64,000 nt of DNA from Bostrychus sinensis (lineage: Eukaryota > Chordata > Actinopteri > Gobiiformes > Eleotridae). Shown piece after piece: positions 11,639 to 23,639 of the stretch. Position numbers and translations under genes: made by a program. The number at the start of each line of letters is the position of its first letter. Position 1 is the first letter of the stretch. The notes under the pieces were generated by a model. That model was not told the DNA's origin and ran no database searches. It saw nothing but the letters and a program-made list of their open reading frames with translations. The stretch covers positions 6,816,754 through 6,880,753 of the forward strand of contig CM036242.1 in the NCBI GenBank assembly GCA_020698575.1, written 5' to 3'.

Positions 11639-12339
11639 CCTACTTTTTTTTGGTAATATTAACATCATGTTTTGACAAATTTTAAGCAACAAAATAAACA
11701 GAATTTATTACCTACACATAATATTTAATACTTGGTTTTGACAAGCTCAAATTTAATACCCGTTTAATGCTTTTAAGACCTTGTAAAATGACCAATTGTG
11801 GGTTAGCCTGTGTTTACAACAGGTGCAACAACTGCCTGGACACACGCAGCTTTCATTAGAAAATACAGTGACAGCATTATAATAAAATAATCACCACTTT
11901 TAGACAGAGGATATGATGGAGCAAAGGCGAGAGAGAAGACAGATAAAGTTAACTCATGTGGACGCCTGGCTAAATTAGCAAATCTCTATTAGCTTTGCGT
12001 TAAACATGCTAACAGCTATATTTCGCAACCGTACTGTTGTGTACGTTTGCGAGACCATATTCTCAGCTACTTATATACGTTTGCCCTTGCTACTAAGCAG
12101 TTGTCTCGTGTTTATTATGTTTGTTTTGAATTATAAGCGGTAATTAGCACAATTTCCGCCGAATGCAGAGTTTAGAGGAAAAGCCTGCAACTTCAACTTG
12201 TAAACAATGTAGTTATAACATCTTACACAGACAATTTGACAAAAGGAAGGACAGAAATTACGTGTAAGAGGGCGAATGACGTAGAGATTAGCTACATTTT
12301 TCAAACTAAGCCAGTCCTGTACCGTTAATGATAGCTTAA

Positions 12340-12780
12340 CACCTCCGCATTAAAGGAGCACCTTTTAAAGAAGTTCGCTGTAGCATTAGCGCACCTAGCT
12401 TAGCCTCGCTCCAAAACGCCCACAGTTATCCACATAAAACTGCTAAAAGACCAAGAGATAAAGGTAGTTGACTTGCCAGGTAAAGCCGAGAGTTGAACCC
12501 GCTCGAGAGTGGGTGTTTGCGGGACTCTTCGAGGCAGATGACAGCGACTTTGACAGCCAGTGCTAGCTTTGTTAGCTCCGCAGACAGCGTAGTTACATCA
12601 TGTGACTCTCGGCCTATGGGCTCGGGCTGTGCGGGAACAGGTTCCACAGGAATAGAGAGGGGATGCGCGTTGGGCTGTGTTGTGACGGAAAATGTACCCC
12701 TGTCAAAGAGTGTTACACGTTCTATATTTTCTTTTCCCTACTTATTTACTTTAATAAGAGAGGATTTTTTTTAAAAAAAA
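12340..12780. promoter_or_regulatory. GC-richer promoter-like patch with a possible first exon
   Basis: This is the most CpG-rich, repeat-free stretch of the first 15 kb. It carries a minus-strand frame at 12426-12647 (starts MEPVPAQPEPIGRES) and a plus-strand frame at 12493-12774. Neither product is recognised. CCAG followed by GTAAAG at 12476-12485 could be a plus-strand splice donor. A 5' end of a gene is possible on either strand, but no downstream exons could be linked. Confidence 0.25.
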
Positions 12781-13009
12781 CTTTAACTCAAGTCTTAACC
12801 AGTGTCGGTCCTATATAGTTGGGGGCCCTAAGCAAGATAGGTTTAGGGACCAAGTATATCCAGTAAAAAATAAACATACCTTAATTTATTTTATGGATGC
12901 TTTCATTATTGACTTGCAACCATTACTAACTCAACAAAAGGTCCCTGTGTACCCAGTTATATATTAACACAATAAAAAATAACAGGAAAATTACATGAAC
13001 CAGCAATCT

Positions 13010-13256
13010 GGGGCGGCAGTAGCTCAGTTGGTAGAGCCGCTTGTCCAATAACCAGAAAGTTGGTTCAAACCCCACTCCCACCGTTGCATACTGTCGTTGT
13101 GTCCTTGGGCAAGACACTTAACCCACCTTGCCTCCGGTGTCTGTGCACACTGGTGTATGAATGTGAGTGTGAATGGGTGAACGGTTCCTTGATGTAAAGC
13201 GCTTTGAGTGCCCATGAAGGTGGAAAAGCGCTATATAAAAATGTGACCATTTACCA
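13010..13256 (+). repeat. tRNA-derived SINE, plus orientation
   Basis: Clear pol III promoter: A box TAGCTCAGTTGG at 13020-13031 and B box GGTTCAAACCC at 13062-13072. Then comes the family block GGGCAAGACACTTAACCCAC, GTGTGAATGGGTGAA, and the tail GATGTAAAGCGCTTTGAGTG followed by AAAAGCGCTATATAAAAATG. The best preserved of three copies (others 1365-1712 and 52225-52500). Confidence 0.85.
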
Positions 13257-13379
13257 ATCAAAAATAAAAAAAAATTGCTGAATCAGTCAAATATGTAAAC
13301 AGTGTTGAAGTATGAGGGCCGTCTAATGCCTGTGGGGCCCTGTGCAGTTGCTTACTTTGCCTATAGGAAGGGTCTGGTC

Positions 13380-14870
13380 TTCATTTTATTTAATTTCATT
13401 TATTTAGATCTCCATTAGCTGTAACTAAGCACAGCTACTACGTCTTAATTTTGCAAAGTCTGACACTTTACACTGTAAAACCCACTTTTCTAGCAGCTCT
13501 GTCTCCTGCAGTTCTCTGTTTCCTGATGGCACTAGCATCTAAACCTAGAAAAAAATAGAAATGTAAACAGTAATAATACAGTGATAAAGTTCATAATAAA
13601 GGTTAGAGTTAAAAAGGTTTAAAAGCATACATAAGTAATATAAATGTAGTTAAAATATAATTCATTTAGTAAGTAATGTGTTTAAAAACATTTTTAAAGC
13701 ATCTGGTAATTAGTTAATCCTCTGGACCATGAGCCCTATTTGGCAAATTATTCTTGCCTAGACTTTTTATATAAATAGGGCTATAAAATTTCACTCCAGT
13801 GATCCACAAAGATGCTACATACATAATTTTTTTCAGAACAACCTGAACTTTAAGTCTGTGTGTGCTGACTGTATGACAATTGAGAATAAAAACTACCTAC
13901 TTGTCCAAAAGGCAAAAGAAAAAAAAATGTGAAAATGCAAAATGAGAGCTCTCTTATTAAAAAATTACAAAAATAAATGTTTACAAGCCTTTTGATGAAT
14001 AAAATACAATGTATAGACCCTTGTTAGGTGCAATATCAAATAAGAACAGTGTAGGAATAACTATTTGCATTCTGCATACATTTATTTTAAAAAAAATGCC
14101 AGGCACCCTAAGAGTTAACAATTGCTTTAGATTGTGAAATACAAGAGAAAAACAATTATGAATCAGATTTTTGTTAAAATTTATAACTATTGATAAAAAC
14201 ATAAACTCTTGAAAAAGGCAAAAACAAAGTAGAACACTGTAGGTGCAAGTTTTTACATCATATGCACTAAAAAGATATCTCAACCCTCCACTGTGCTTTT
14301 GTCGACATTTTACTATCAACAGCTCATGCATTTATAAAGGGACAATGATGTCATCGATGATGTCACCAAGTTGTAAAGCACTGTGGGTAATCAATATGGC
14401 AACTACAATAAAAGCTAATGAAAGTTATTAATATAAAACAGATGGTTTTGGCAGGATTTGTATCAGAAATGTGCAAAATTTGGGTCCATCCTCTAGGTGG
14501 CGCTCAACTGTAAAATGTCACCAAAAGACACTGAACTCTCAGACGCCATAAAATGAACTCTAGAAAAGTTACAAAGATATCAAAAGCAGCTTTCGAACGG
14601 CGCAAGCATTAGCTTCAACTGGAGAAAATCTAAGTAACTACCGCTCATGGCTACAGAGATATCTTAATTTTAATAAAACATGTCCTCAGCAGTCGCCGGC
14701 GACGTGTCAGGGTCCAGAGGGTTAAAGATGTACAATGTATATTGCAATCGATGTAAATTATTTAATTTTATTTTGAAAATTTACAGGAAGTGCAATGCGA
14801 GTGTACTGCTGTTACTGGTCTATATTTGTATTAGCGTTACCCATGTTGAACTGGAAGTCCATGATATAGT
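13380..14870. other. No gene recognised
   Basis: AT-rich sequence. Open frames at 13981-14331 (minus) and 14243-14431 (plus) show no domain features. The part near 14380-14700 may be repeat-derived, but no ends were found. Confidence 0.4.
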
Positions 14871-14879
14871 TTTTTATTT

Positions 14880-15320
14880 TATTTTTATTTTTCCTTTATT
14901 TAATCAGGAAAGTCCCATTGAGATTCAAAGAACTCTTTTTCAAGGGAGTCCTGGCCAAGAGGCCCACACAAAAATCCATAAAATAACAAATTCATATAAA
15001 ACAAACAGTTAAAATGTTAAAGATATAGTTAAAAACAGTGACAAGTCAGTGACTGCATTTCCAGGTCTTTCAGAAGAGTGTTAAAAAGAGCCATAGGCAC
15101 AAGAGTTTGGAGTTTTAAAACTCTCTGTAAACAATTCCAATCTGTTGGAGCACAATACTGAAAGGACAGTTTTCCCCTCTCTGTTCTCACAATAGCAACA
15201 GTCAATGTGTAGACATCCTGAGAACGCAAATTATGGGGTCCATCAGGCCTGTGCTGAAGATGCACACTCAGGTATGGAGGAAGTAGGCCAACAAGTCCCT
15301 CATAAATAAGTCTGTACCAG
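14880..15320 (-). mobile_element. LINE 3' end (L2/Jockey-type), reverse transcriptase C-terminus
   Basis: The minus-strand frame 15029-15265 contains LRSQDVYTL, RTERGKLSFQYCAP and WNCLQRVLKL, ending SLTCHCF then stop. This is the layout of the C-terminal end of ORF2 in fish L2-like LINEs. The 3' UTR continues to GAATCTCAATGGGACTTTCC, TGATTAAATAAAGG and an A/T-rich end. The copy is 5'-truncated, as usual for such elements. The 3' tail is shared with the SINE at 4381-4568. Confidence 0.7.
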
Positions 15321-15345
15321 TGTGTGAGTTAAGTGCAAGCTTAAC

Positions 15346-15348
<3 letters not shown>

Positions 15349-15380
<32 letters not shown>
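15349..15380. repeat. (GA)n microsatellite
   Basis: Sixteen consecutive GA dinucleotides, followed by TGAGACGAGAGG. Confidence 0.9.
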
Positions 15381-15383
<3 letters not shown>

Positions 15384-15694
15384 GACGAGAGGAAAAATAG
15401 AACATATCTAATTAGTTTTGACGGTGAAAACAAAATTTTAGACTGTTAGCTCGAGAGTCTGAAGTGGAGTTTTGTTTTACACACGTCTGGAGAGCGTATG
15501 GACGATTTCTGCCCGACGATGGACCTGCAGCTAACGTTAAGTATTTTGATGAGAAGTTCCAGTTGTTAGCTCCAATTTTTAGCATCCGCTGGCTAAGCGT
15601 GTGTGCTCATTGGACTTTTATTTAAGTTAACTCAGTTTGACTCTTGGCCTGAGACCTGGAGATTTGCAATAGTGAGGAGCTGAAAATCTGTAGC

Positions 15695-16445
15695 GAGGAC
15701 CAGTAGCCGTGACCGCGCCGCCATTCTGAGACAGACAGTGAGGACCAGTGGACGTGACCGCGCCGCCATTCTGAGACAGACAGTGGGGACCAGTGGACGT
15801 GACCGCGCCGCCATTCTGAGACAGACAGTGGGGACCAGTAGCCGTGACTGCGCCGCCATTCTGAGACAGACAGTGGGGACCAGTAGCCGTGACTGCGCCG
15901 CCATTCTGAGACAGACAGTGAGGACCAGTAGCCGTGACTGCGCCGCCATTCTGAGACAGACAGTGAGGACCAGTAGCCGTGACTGCGCCGCCATTCTGAG
16001 ACAGACAGTGAGGACCAGTGGACGTGACCGCGCCGCCATTCTGAGACAGACAGTGAGGACCAGTAGCCGTGACTGCGCCGCCATTCTGAGACAGACAGTG
16101 GGGACCAGTGGACGTGACCGCGCCGCCATTCTGAGACAGACAGTGGGGACCAGTAGCCGTGACTGCGCCGCCATTCTGAGACAGACAGTGAGGACCAGTA
16201 GCCGTGACTGCGCCGCCATTCTGAGACAGACAGTGAGGACCAGTAGCCGTGACTGCGCCGCCATTCTGAGACAGACAGTGAGGACCAGTGGACGTGACCG
16301 CGCCGCCATTCTGAGACAGACAGTGAGGACCAGTAGCCGTGACTGCGCCGCCATTCTGAGACAGACAGTGGGGACCAGTGGACGTGACCGCGCCGCCATT
16401 CTGAGACAGACAGTGGGGACCAGTGGACGTGACCGCACCATCTTG
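15695..16445. repeat. 45-bp minisatellite with 270-bp higher-order period
   Basis: About 16.5 head-to-tail copies of a 45-bp unit whose core is GCGCCGCCATTCTGAGACAG. Units differ at three diagnostic places: GTGAGG or GTGGGG, AGTGGACG or AGTAGCCG, and GACCGCG or GACTGCG. Because 45 is a multiple of 3 and the unit lacks stops in several frames, long repetitive ORFs exist on both strands (minus 15622-16503, 15627-16520, 15632-16597; plus 15738-16484). I treat these as by-products, not genes. The final unit decays into GACCGCACCATCTTGAGACA. Confidence 0.95.
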
Positions 16446-16779
16446 AGACATGCCATAGCCATTTTCTTCCAAAACGTGGAGTAAACAAGTAGACCTTGAA
16501 CATAAAAAAAACAGGTACATTTTACTATTTTATTTGGCTCACAGAGTGAGGCCAGTTTTAGGCCTCCCCGCTCCCAAGCACCGCTCAGGCCTGCCACCTA
16601 GGGGTTATAACTGCAGTATAAGTCGTTTACTGTCTGTGTGTGAGTGATTAGTGAGTGGGCCTACTATATTTTGAACAGTATTTAGAAATAACAGTATATT
16701 AATGTTTGTTTGTTTGTTACATTTGAAAAGTAATATACATTTGTTGAAAGTTTCATATAAATTTGCTAACTCATTCACG

Positions 16780-17305
16780 AGGCACGCCCCCGTTGTCCTG
16801 ACAACGGCTTTGCACACGGCACCAGCGCGGTTTGTCCCTAGACCGGACTTGTCCAGCGGCAGCCTGCCCCCGGAGGAGACTTTACCGACCACACTGGAAA
16901 TTATGCGGTAAGCTTGTGTTTTTAATGTTTTTTTTTTTTTTTTTTTTTAAAGCTGTACTTGTACTGAACGCTGTAACTTTTCTCGTTTCTTCACTGTTTT
17001 TGCCTCGTTTTCCCTCTGGAACTCCCCTCCTTGTTTAACATGGACTCCCAAGTCCAGTTAAGCTTGACTTTCTTTATCCCCTCCGTGTATCTGTAACTTA
17101 CACCATTTTTTTCTGCCATTTGGCTGCTTTTCCAGGACGAAACTGGAGAAATAAAGCCATCGCTCGCTTGTTGTTTGGCTCACCTGGATGTACCGCGGTC
17201 TGCCAGAGCTGTGACACCGGGTCATCGACGCTTTCAGAGGCAGCAGGGCGCTCTGTTCACCGTAACAACCATCACACGGACTCCGAAACGGCTTATTTGA
17301 GGTAA
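16780..17305 (+). promoter_or_regulatory. GC-rich patch with possible non-coding exons
   Basis: The segment 16780-16910 is GC-rich and ends ATTATGCG before GTAAGC, a good donor. The segment 17135-17302 begins after TGCTTTTCCAG and ends before GTAAAA. Spliced together, the ATG at the first exon end meets a stop after seven codons, so a coding role in that frame fails. A promoter with untranslated exons, or an element 5' end, are both possible. Product unknown. Confidence 0.25.
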
Positions 17306-17309
17306 AAAA

Positions 17310-19320
17310 AAAAAAAAGTTACTGGGTTTACTTGTATGAATATTACGTGTAAAATAACTTGACACATTGGCTGACATGTAGAAAAACTGAACTTAAAATA
17401 ACCCCTGCTTCGCAGTCTGCCTCTGCGGTGGCGCCAGTACAAATTTAAAAGATAACGGTCAGCGCCATTTTGAGAGGAGTTGTTGTTCACTTGCTAACTT
17501 TTCTCCCCAGACTCAAACTTTGATGTGAAATTTATTTTAGCCATTTTTGACTCCAGACTGTGCTAATTTTAAGTTGTATTTATATTGTGTGTGTGTGACG
17601 GATACTGTTTATTTTAATATATCAGCTACCACAGGTTAGTAAAACTGACAAAATATTGCATTTTGTGTGGCATTGTTTTATTTTACCTTTGTGTTTTCTA
17701 TTGCTGTATTTGCTGTAGGTGCACAGCAATAATCAAATTTTGTGGAAAAAGTCCTCAAGTCTTAATCAATGTGAAACACATTATAGTTATATTTTAGATT
17801 ATTATCACAGTTCATAAAACCCTAAATTCTTGATTAAATATATATATATAGATAGATAGATAGATAGATAGATATAATTTATTATAATTAGTGCTACTAC
17901 TGTACGTCTGGGTCGGTCCATTTAGGAAAACTCAACCAACATTGCCGTAGCTCAGCAAGTCCGACTTGGCCTGGTCTAGACCAGGTTTAGATTTGGTTTT
18001 GTCCTGTATTAGACCTAGTTTTGTCCTGATGTACTCCTGGTTTAGATCTAGTCTGGTCCTGGTCAATAAATTATAGTGGTTTTAATTTCAGAGGAATTGT
18101 TTTTGTGAAAATACCAAAAATATATTTTAGAAGGCATTTCTGTCATTCATTTGATTGATTAACTCATCAGATAGTGTCTGGATGTATTGTGAGAGGACTG
18201 AGGTAGATTATGTTATAAAAAATTAACACACAGGTGTTTTTACATCATTTATCTGATGTAGCATAAAGAATGAATTAAGTAACTGTGCACTGCTTCAATA
18301 CAGAAAGTATTAATTAAAAAAAAACAAAACAACAATATAAATGTCTTCCCAAACATTTTTGAAAATTAGCAAAGATTTTCCAGCCAAAGGTGTGTGGATG
18401 ATTTAATGACAGCAGTCATATTGAAAAGGCCAAAGTTAAAAGCTTTTCATCTGCCTGCAGTGGAATGATAAACCACCAGAGGGCGAAATACATATACCAC
18501 ATCATATACAACAAATTTCTAAGGAAAGTACTGATTATGATGATAGGTTAGGGGTCTCAGAAAGTCGCATAGCAAATACAGTATGATACACATGGTTTTA
18601 TAGGGTTAAAGTGGGTATACATATATTTTTTACAGTCATGGCAACATTGGTAAATGGAACCCAGTGTTAAAAACGTGATTAAAATATGTATAAATATTAA
18701 TACAACTTGGATAAAACTCATTTCACAGTGGGACTAAATATTAATAAATAGCATTAAGTAAAAGTTGAATGTTATGTTGATAAATATGTACTGTAACTTT
18801 ACTAAGTGTTTTTGTGTACTGAGCAACCAGTCGGTCTTTGGCAGACATGTGACCAAAACGCCGCCCACCGTCATACTGACCCTAACCCATGGTTATTTCT
18901 GACAGTAGACATACTACAGTATAAAGAATACACCACTGCAGGTTTACAGTGTATTATAGTAACCAAAAACTTGTGTAAAATAATGTATAGTACAGTACAA
19001 TACGTAAATGAGTAAAATGCACATTCTGTATTTATGTAAAAATGTCTTGTCTGTATTTTTCCTGTTTCAATATGAAAATGGTCAGGTTTTAGGTAGCAAA
19101 GATACCCAGAGTTTCTTGTTCATTCATTTGCTTCCTGCACTAAATCAGTGAGAGCTGCAGTTACTGAGAGCAGGGACTGATTGAGGGTGATTTGGAGATT
19201 TTCAGAAGAGATTGTTGATTGTCCCTTATAGAGATCGGGAACCTACGTCATGAAGCGACCGTTGAGCGATGAATCTGCCTCATGAGTGATCACAGACAAT
19301 GAAATGTCATAGACTAGTAT
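17310..19320. other. No gene; microsatellite and short repeat only
   Basis: Contains (TA)n-(GATA)n at about 17838-17873 and the GGTTTAGTCCT-type repeat at 17966-18064. The remainder is AT-rich with no coding or element structure that I can support. Confidence 0.5.
17966..18064. repeat. Third copy of the GGTTTAGTCCT-type repeat
   Basis: Units such as GGTCTAGACCAGGTTTAGAT, TAGACCTAGTTTTGTCCTG and CTCCTGGTTTAGATCTAGTC. Related to 230-352 and 2325-2396. Confidence 0.5.
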
Positions 19321-19348
19321 TTAGGGCTGCGTGGTATATGCGGTAGAC

Positions 19349-21877
19349 CAGAGGTTCTTAACCTTTTAGGCCCTGAGGCCCAACTTTTCCAAAGCCAAGC
19401 AGCCCGGGCCCCAATGACATTTAACACCATTGTTTTGATTATTATTCTAAATATATTACCATGTAACTGAGTTTCTGTTTTAAGCATTAATGTGACAACC
19501 TGTTTTTATTATTGAAAATATTTATTAAACATGTGTACTTCATGTGAACCTGCACATAATAAGTAAAGATAACAATTCATAACTCAATTCAATGCTTTTC
19601 AAGGATATTAGATTTAGAAACAATGGCAAAATTAAATATTGACAGAAAATAAATTGGGTACTTTCAGAGGATTTTCAGAAAATTATAAAATATAAAAATA
19701 AAGATACAAATAAAATAAAAGAATTGAATAATTAAATTCTACATGCAATTAAGTGAAAAACTACAAAAAATATGAAACCTTTCAATGTGTAAATTGATAA
19801 ATGTTGGAAAGTCAGTTAATGTTGTTTTTGTGAACAAAACAATCAATCACAACAGTGCATTTCTAACGACAACTGCAACATTAATAACATTGTTATTCTT
19901 TTTTAATGAGAAACCTGAGCCTGCTTCCCAGACATAATCTGATCTAGCCTGGGTGTAATGGAGGAAAGGCTCAGTCTCAGAGTAGCCTCCAGTGTTGTTT
20001 TGAGTCTGTTTCTGGCTTTGGTCTTGGTTGTTGCTACAATGGAGAATGCTAATTCACACAGATAGGTAGTTGTGAAAGGAAGTAGAAGCTTCACAGCCCT
20101 GAGAGCAAGACATGGGTACTCCTTTGAGACTGCAATCCAGAAAGTTGCCAAGTCCAGTTTGTCCCATTGTATTTTTAAAGTGTTGTCAGTGGAGACAGTG
20201 ATGAGCTGGGATTCTAGGTCTGAAGGCAAAGCAACATAATTTTCTGTGGGGTCCACAGAAAATGGATCCGCAATCCACATATGTCCTCCAGGATCATCAG
20301 GGAAGTATTCAACAAACTTTTCTGCTAGTTGTGAAAGGTGGTGAGAAATCAAGTGATTGATTTTCACCTGAGGAGATGTAGCCAGAATGTCTGACAAAAG
20401 TGGAAACATGTCCATCCTCTTTTCTTGGGTCCTCTTATTCCACAGTGAAAGTTTCTTCTTAAATGTTTGGACTTTGTCAGCAACAAAAAATATGTTGCTG
20501 TTTTTCTCCTGAAGTGTGGTATTCACCTGGTTGAGTAATGAAAAAATATCACAGAGGTAGGCTAGTTTGGCAATGAAATTTATTTTGGTAAAGTGACGTG
20601 CAAGAGGAGATTTTTTTCTCACTGAGAAAAGAGAAAACCTCTTTCCTCAGTTCATACAAACGATTCAGGACCAGTCCTCTTGATAGCCACCTAACCTCAC
20701 TGTGATAAAGTAGCTGCACATGGTCTGATTCTATGCCTTCACAAAGCCTGGCAAAACATCTGGAGTTGACAGCGCTGTTTTTGATGAAGTTAATAGTTTG
20801 CACACTGACTTTCATAACTTCATTCAATTCTGGTGACATCTTTTTTGCTGCCAGACTTTCACGGTGAAGAAAACAGTGAGTCCATTTAGCTTCAGGTGCA
20901 CGGTTCATTATTTGTCTAATGACACTGTGATGTCTACCTGTCATTGACGCAGCCCCGTCACTGCGCACCCCGACACAGTTCTGCCAATCTAAACCATTCT
21001 TCGTGAAGTACTCGTCAATGCAAAGGAAACATTCCTGTGCTGTTGCACGCGTAGGCAGCTCTCCACAAAATAAAAGGTCCTCATCTAGACTACTCTCCCA
21101 TCGGTAACGAAAAACACCAGTAACAGCGCTGCATTTGAGACATCAGTTGACTCGTCAAGTTGCAAGGCATAAAATGGACTGCTCTTTATTCTGTTTAGAA
21201 GTTGCTGCTGAATGTCCTCTGCCATGTCAATAATCCGGTGACTCACGGTGTTGTTGGAGAGGGGAATGCTGAGCAGCTTTTTTGATACTGTGTCTCCAAA
21301 CATTTCATGACACATCTCAACAGCGGCAGGCAGCACCAACTCCTCCGCTATAGTAAACCCCTTTTTGCTCTGCGTGACTCTTCTGGCGACTAGATAGCTG
21401 GCTTTAAGGGCACTTTTTTCTGTACCTGTAGTCCATCTTGTTTTTGTTTGAAAAACTCGACTGACTTCCCAACAAGGGAGGGGTGTTTGCTTTCGAGGTG
21501 TCGCTTTGTAGCTTGGAAGGCTTAAGCACTTCATTTGAAAGAGTTAGCCTGCACTCCACACACTGGGCTTTCGGCTCACCCACGCTACCTCCATTCACAA
21601 AGCCATATTTGATGAAGTCAGCATTGTACTTGCGCATAAATCTTGCCTTTTGTGGGGGACTGGCACCCCTGTCACCGTCATTTTTTCGTTTTAAAAACTT
21701 GTCCATAACCTTTAGCCAGCGTCTCACGGCATAGCTTTGTTGTGCTGCTGCTTATTTGATCTCGTTAAACTATGTGACTGATTTGTGAGGGGCTCACGGC
21801 CCTCGTGGCCCACGGGTGCAATTCTGGAAATTGCTTCGCGGCCCACTAGGTGGCAGCCCTATGGTTAAGAATCACTG
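19349..21877 (-). mobile_element. hAT transposon with 8-bp target duplication
   Basis: Termini CAGAGGTTCTTAACC and, reverse-complemented, CAGTGATTCTTAACC: 15 bp with two mismatches. They are bounded by CGGTAGAC (19341-19348) and TGGTAGAC (21878-21885), an 8-bp target duplication with one mismatch, as expected for hAT. The element is 2.5 kb and carries one broken transposase on the minus strand. Confidence 0.85.
19903..21727 (-). pseudogene. Broken hAT transposase, ZBED/SCAND3-like
   Basis: Enzyme that would cut and move the surrounding element; now dead. Four overlapping or adjacent minus-strand frames (21727-21404, 21534-21085, 20968-20549, 20622-19903) carry the parts in order. First is an N-terminal BED-type zinc-finger start with CVEC, whose His pair is lost at a frameshift near 21480. 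Then comes the catalytic region with FYALQLDESTD, and a block with GVRSDGAASMTGRHHSV (the start of that frame) and WTHCFLHRE. Last is the C-terminal hAT dimerisation region with FTTTYLCELAFSIV and KTKARNRL. At least three frame breaks separate them. The family resemblance is to the vertebrate ZBED/SCAND3/FAM200-like group by pattern; no search was run. Confidence 0.8.
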
Positions 21878-22159
21878 TGGTAGACGTTAGAAATGATATA
21901 AATTTGGCCTACGGTAGAGATTTGCGCTCTACCATCCTATCGTCGATGACGTTATCGAACCTGCCTCAACATGGCTGCAAGCACAGAGACAGCTGAGCAC
22001 AGGGCTGTGCCAAAAATTTAATTTAAAACTGAAATTGGATTCGATCTCAGTGATAAGCTTAGAGCACTTTTATTTGATCTGGACACGTCTCCGGACAGTT
22101 CAGATGCAGATTACGGAGCAGCTGAGGGGCACACGCTGCCCACCTGTTACAGCCTGAGC

Positions 22160-22960
22160 AACAGAGAACAAGAGTGGAGTTTAGAGGAATAACCACCTAA
22201 AAGGTAGTACGCATTTAAATACAAAAAAAAAAAAAAAGCATTTAAAACATGCAACGACAGCAACAACTGCAGCACCAGTGCTAAAAGAGGAGCTAAGCTA
22301 ATGTTAGCATTTGCTGTGCTGCACAAAAATGGCAGTCCATCCAATCGTCTTACAGCATAATTAAACCATAGGACAAACGGGCAAAATTATTCATATATAT
22401 TTCACCCATCCTTACCCTGCGGAAACGCCGCCAGAGCTCTGGAAACGGGGCGCACATGCTGTGTTTTGCAGTAAAGTCAAAGGCGCACAAGCTGCGGTGC
22501 ATCACATGACGTGCTTCAGTGCTGTGTCTTGGCACTTGAAAAAGCTTTGTGATCAGCGCGGAGTTTAAAACAGGTGATTTTACTGTTAATAGTTTGACAA
22601 AATGAGAGAACTAGGTCCAGGCTGTGTGAGGAGAGACAGGTCAGCTCTGTAGAAACAGGCAGGAGTTTTCTCTGCTCTCATCACTGGAGCTGCAGTGAAC
22701 TGGACATTTTCAGTTGTTTAAAACTTAGAACAAATTAGCAGCTTGCCTCTTTTACTTGTTTAAATTATTATAGTTATTATTGCATAAAAAAATTAACCCT
22801 TGCAATTAAAGATTTTACATTTAAATCCCCCACTGTCTTATTACACTAAAATCTAAATCTAAGGATGAATCACAGCCATGATTATCCGTTTTTAATTGTA
22901 AACATAAAATTGAATAAAAAATGGAGATCAACCAATATGGGGAAATTATTACATTTTTTG
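22160..22960. other. Interior of the older element; no gene
   Basis: Lies between the hAT copy and the right-end TAGGGCTG-type termini. Short open frames only; an A-tract at 22222-22237. Confidence 0.4.
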
Positions 22961-23639
22961 CCATAGCGCCCAGCCCTAGCTTTTTATTATAATTTTTAAC
23001 CTTACATTTATACCGCAATATATACCGTTACCATGAAGGGATTTGATTTATACTGTCATATGAAATTTAGGTCATACCGCCCAGCCCTAGCTCGTCCACA
23101 AAAGTTTTCCAGAGGCTGTGGAGATAGCCTGTTAACAGAACTGCAGTTAGAGCTGAAGAAAAAAATACCCGACATTTGCAGAACTATTGCTCCTCCTTTG
23201 CACTGCAGGAAATAGACAAGAAGTAAAGACCACAACAATGAAAAAAACATTTTAATGCCACAAAATAAAAAGCAATCTCACATGATCAAACTGTCACTGA
23301 AACAAACACAAATGCTGCTGAAGCAGAGTCAAACCAACAGTCTAAACCAACTGAAAAAACGAGTTGCTGATTTAAAAAGTCAACTAACAGCAGTCATGAA
23401 ACAAAAGAAACAAGCAACACCAAAAAAAAAAAAAAACAACAACAGAGAAGCCTGAAAACAAAAAACCTGACCATGCAAACCCTGAAATATACTTGCCTTC
23501 ACAAGTATGAGGTCCAAGCCCTGGTATAGCTCTTCCCCTTTAAACTGAAGTCTGGCTCTGTTGCGGGACAAACAGAGGCTACTGCAGAGTTGACCTATCC
23601 CACTGAGTTTAAAGCAAATGTACCTTTTAAGAAACATGC

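Larger units (their letters stand above)
19323..23092. mobile_element. Older MITE-like element split by an hAT insertion
   Basis: Left end TAGGGCTGCGTGGTATATGC (from about 19322) and right end CATACCGCCCAGCCCTAGCT (to about 23092) form an inverted repeat of TAGGGCTG-type termini. Internal ACCGCCCAGCCCTAG-like and GCGCCCAGCCCTAG motifs (22967-22980) suggest that two such elements may lie side by side. The hAT copy at 19349-21877 sits inside it. Flanking outer sequence has not been matched for a target duplication. Confidence 0.45.

Noticed and set aside
13020..13072. Functional tRNA gene
   Set aside because: A and B boxes are present but the sequence continues into a SINE body and tail, and a cloverleaf does not close.
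13981..14331. 116-aa minus-strand ORF
   Set aside because: Hydrophobic, AT-driven frame with no family pattern.
15695..16445. CRISPR-like array
   Set aside because: The 45-bp units are contiguous without unique spacers, and the host is a vertebrate.
15622..16597. Long repeat ORFs across the minisatellite as a real protein gene
   Set aside because: The openness follows from a 45-bp unit without stops in several frames; no start context, splice structure or flanking coding sequence supports it.
16832..17302. Two-exon coding gene across 16.8-17.3 kb
   Set aside because: Joining the best donor and acceptor places a stop seven codons after the ATG; kept only as a possible non-coding or promoter feature.
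23255..23455. 66-aa Lys/Gln-rich ORF as a small gene
   Set aside because: It precedes a dead Ty3 integrase in the same orientation and is most likely part of that relic.
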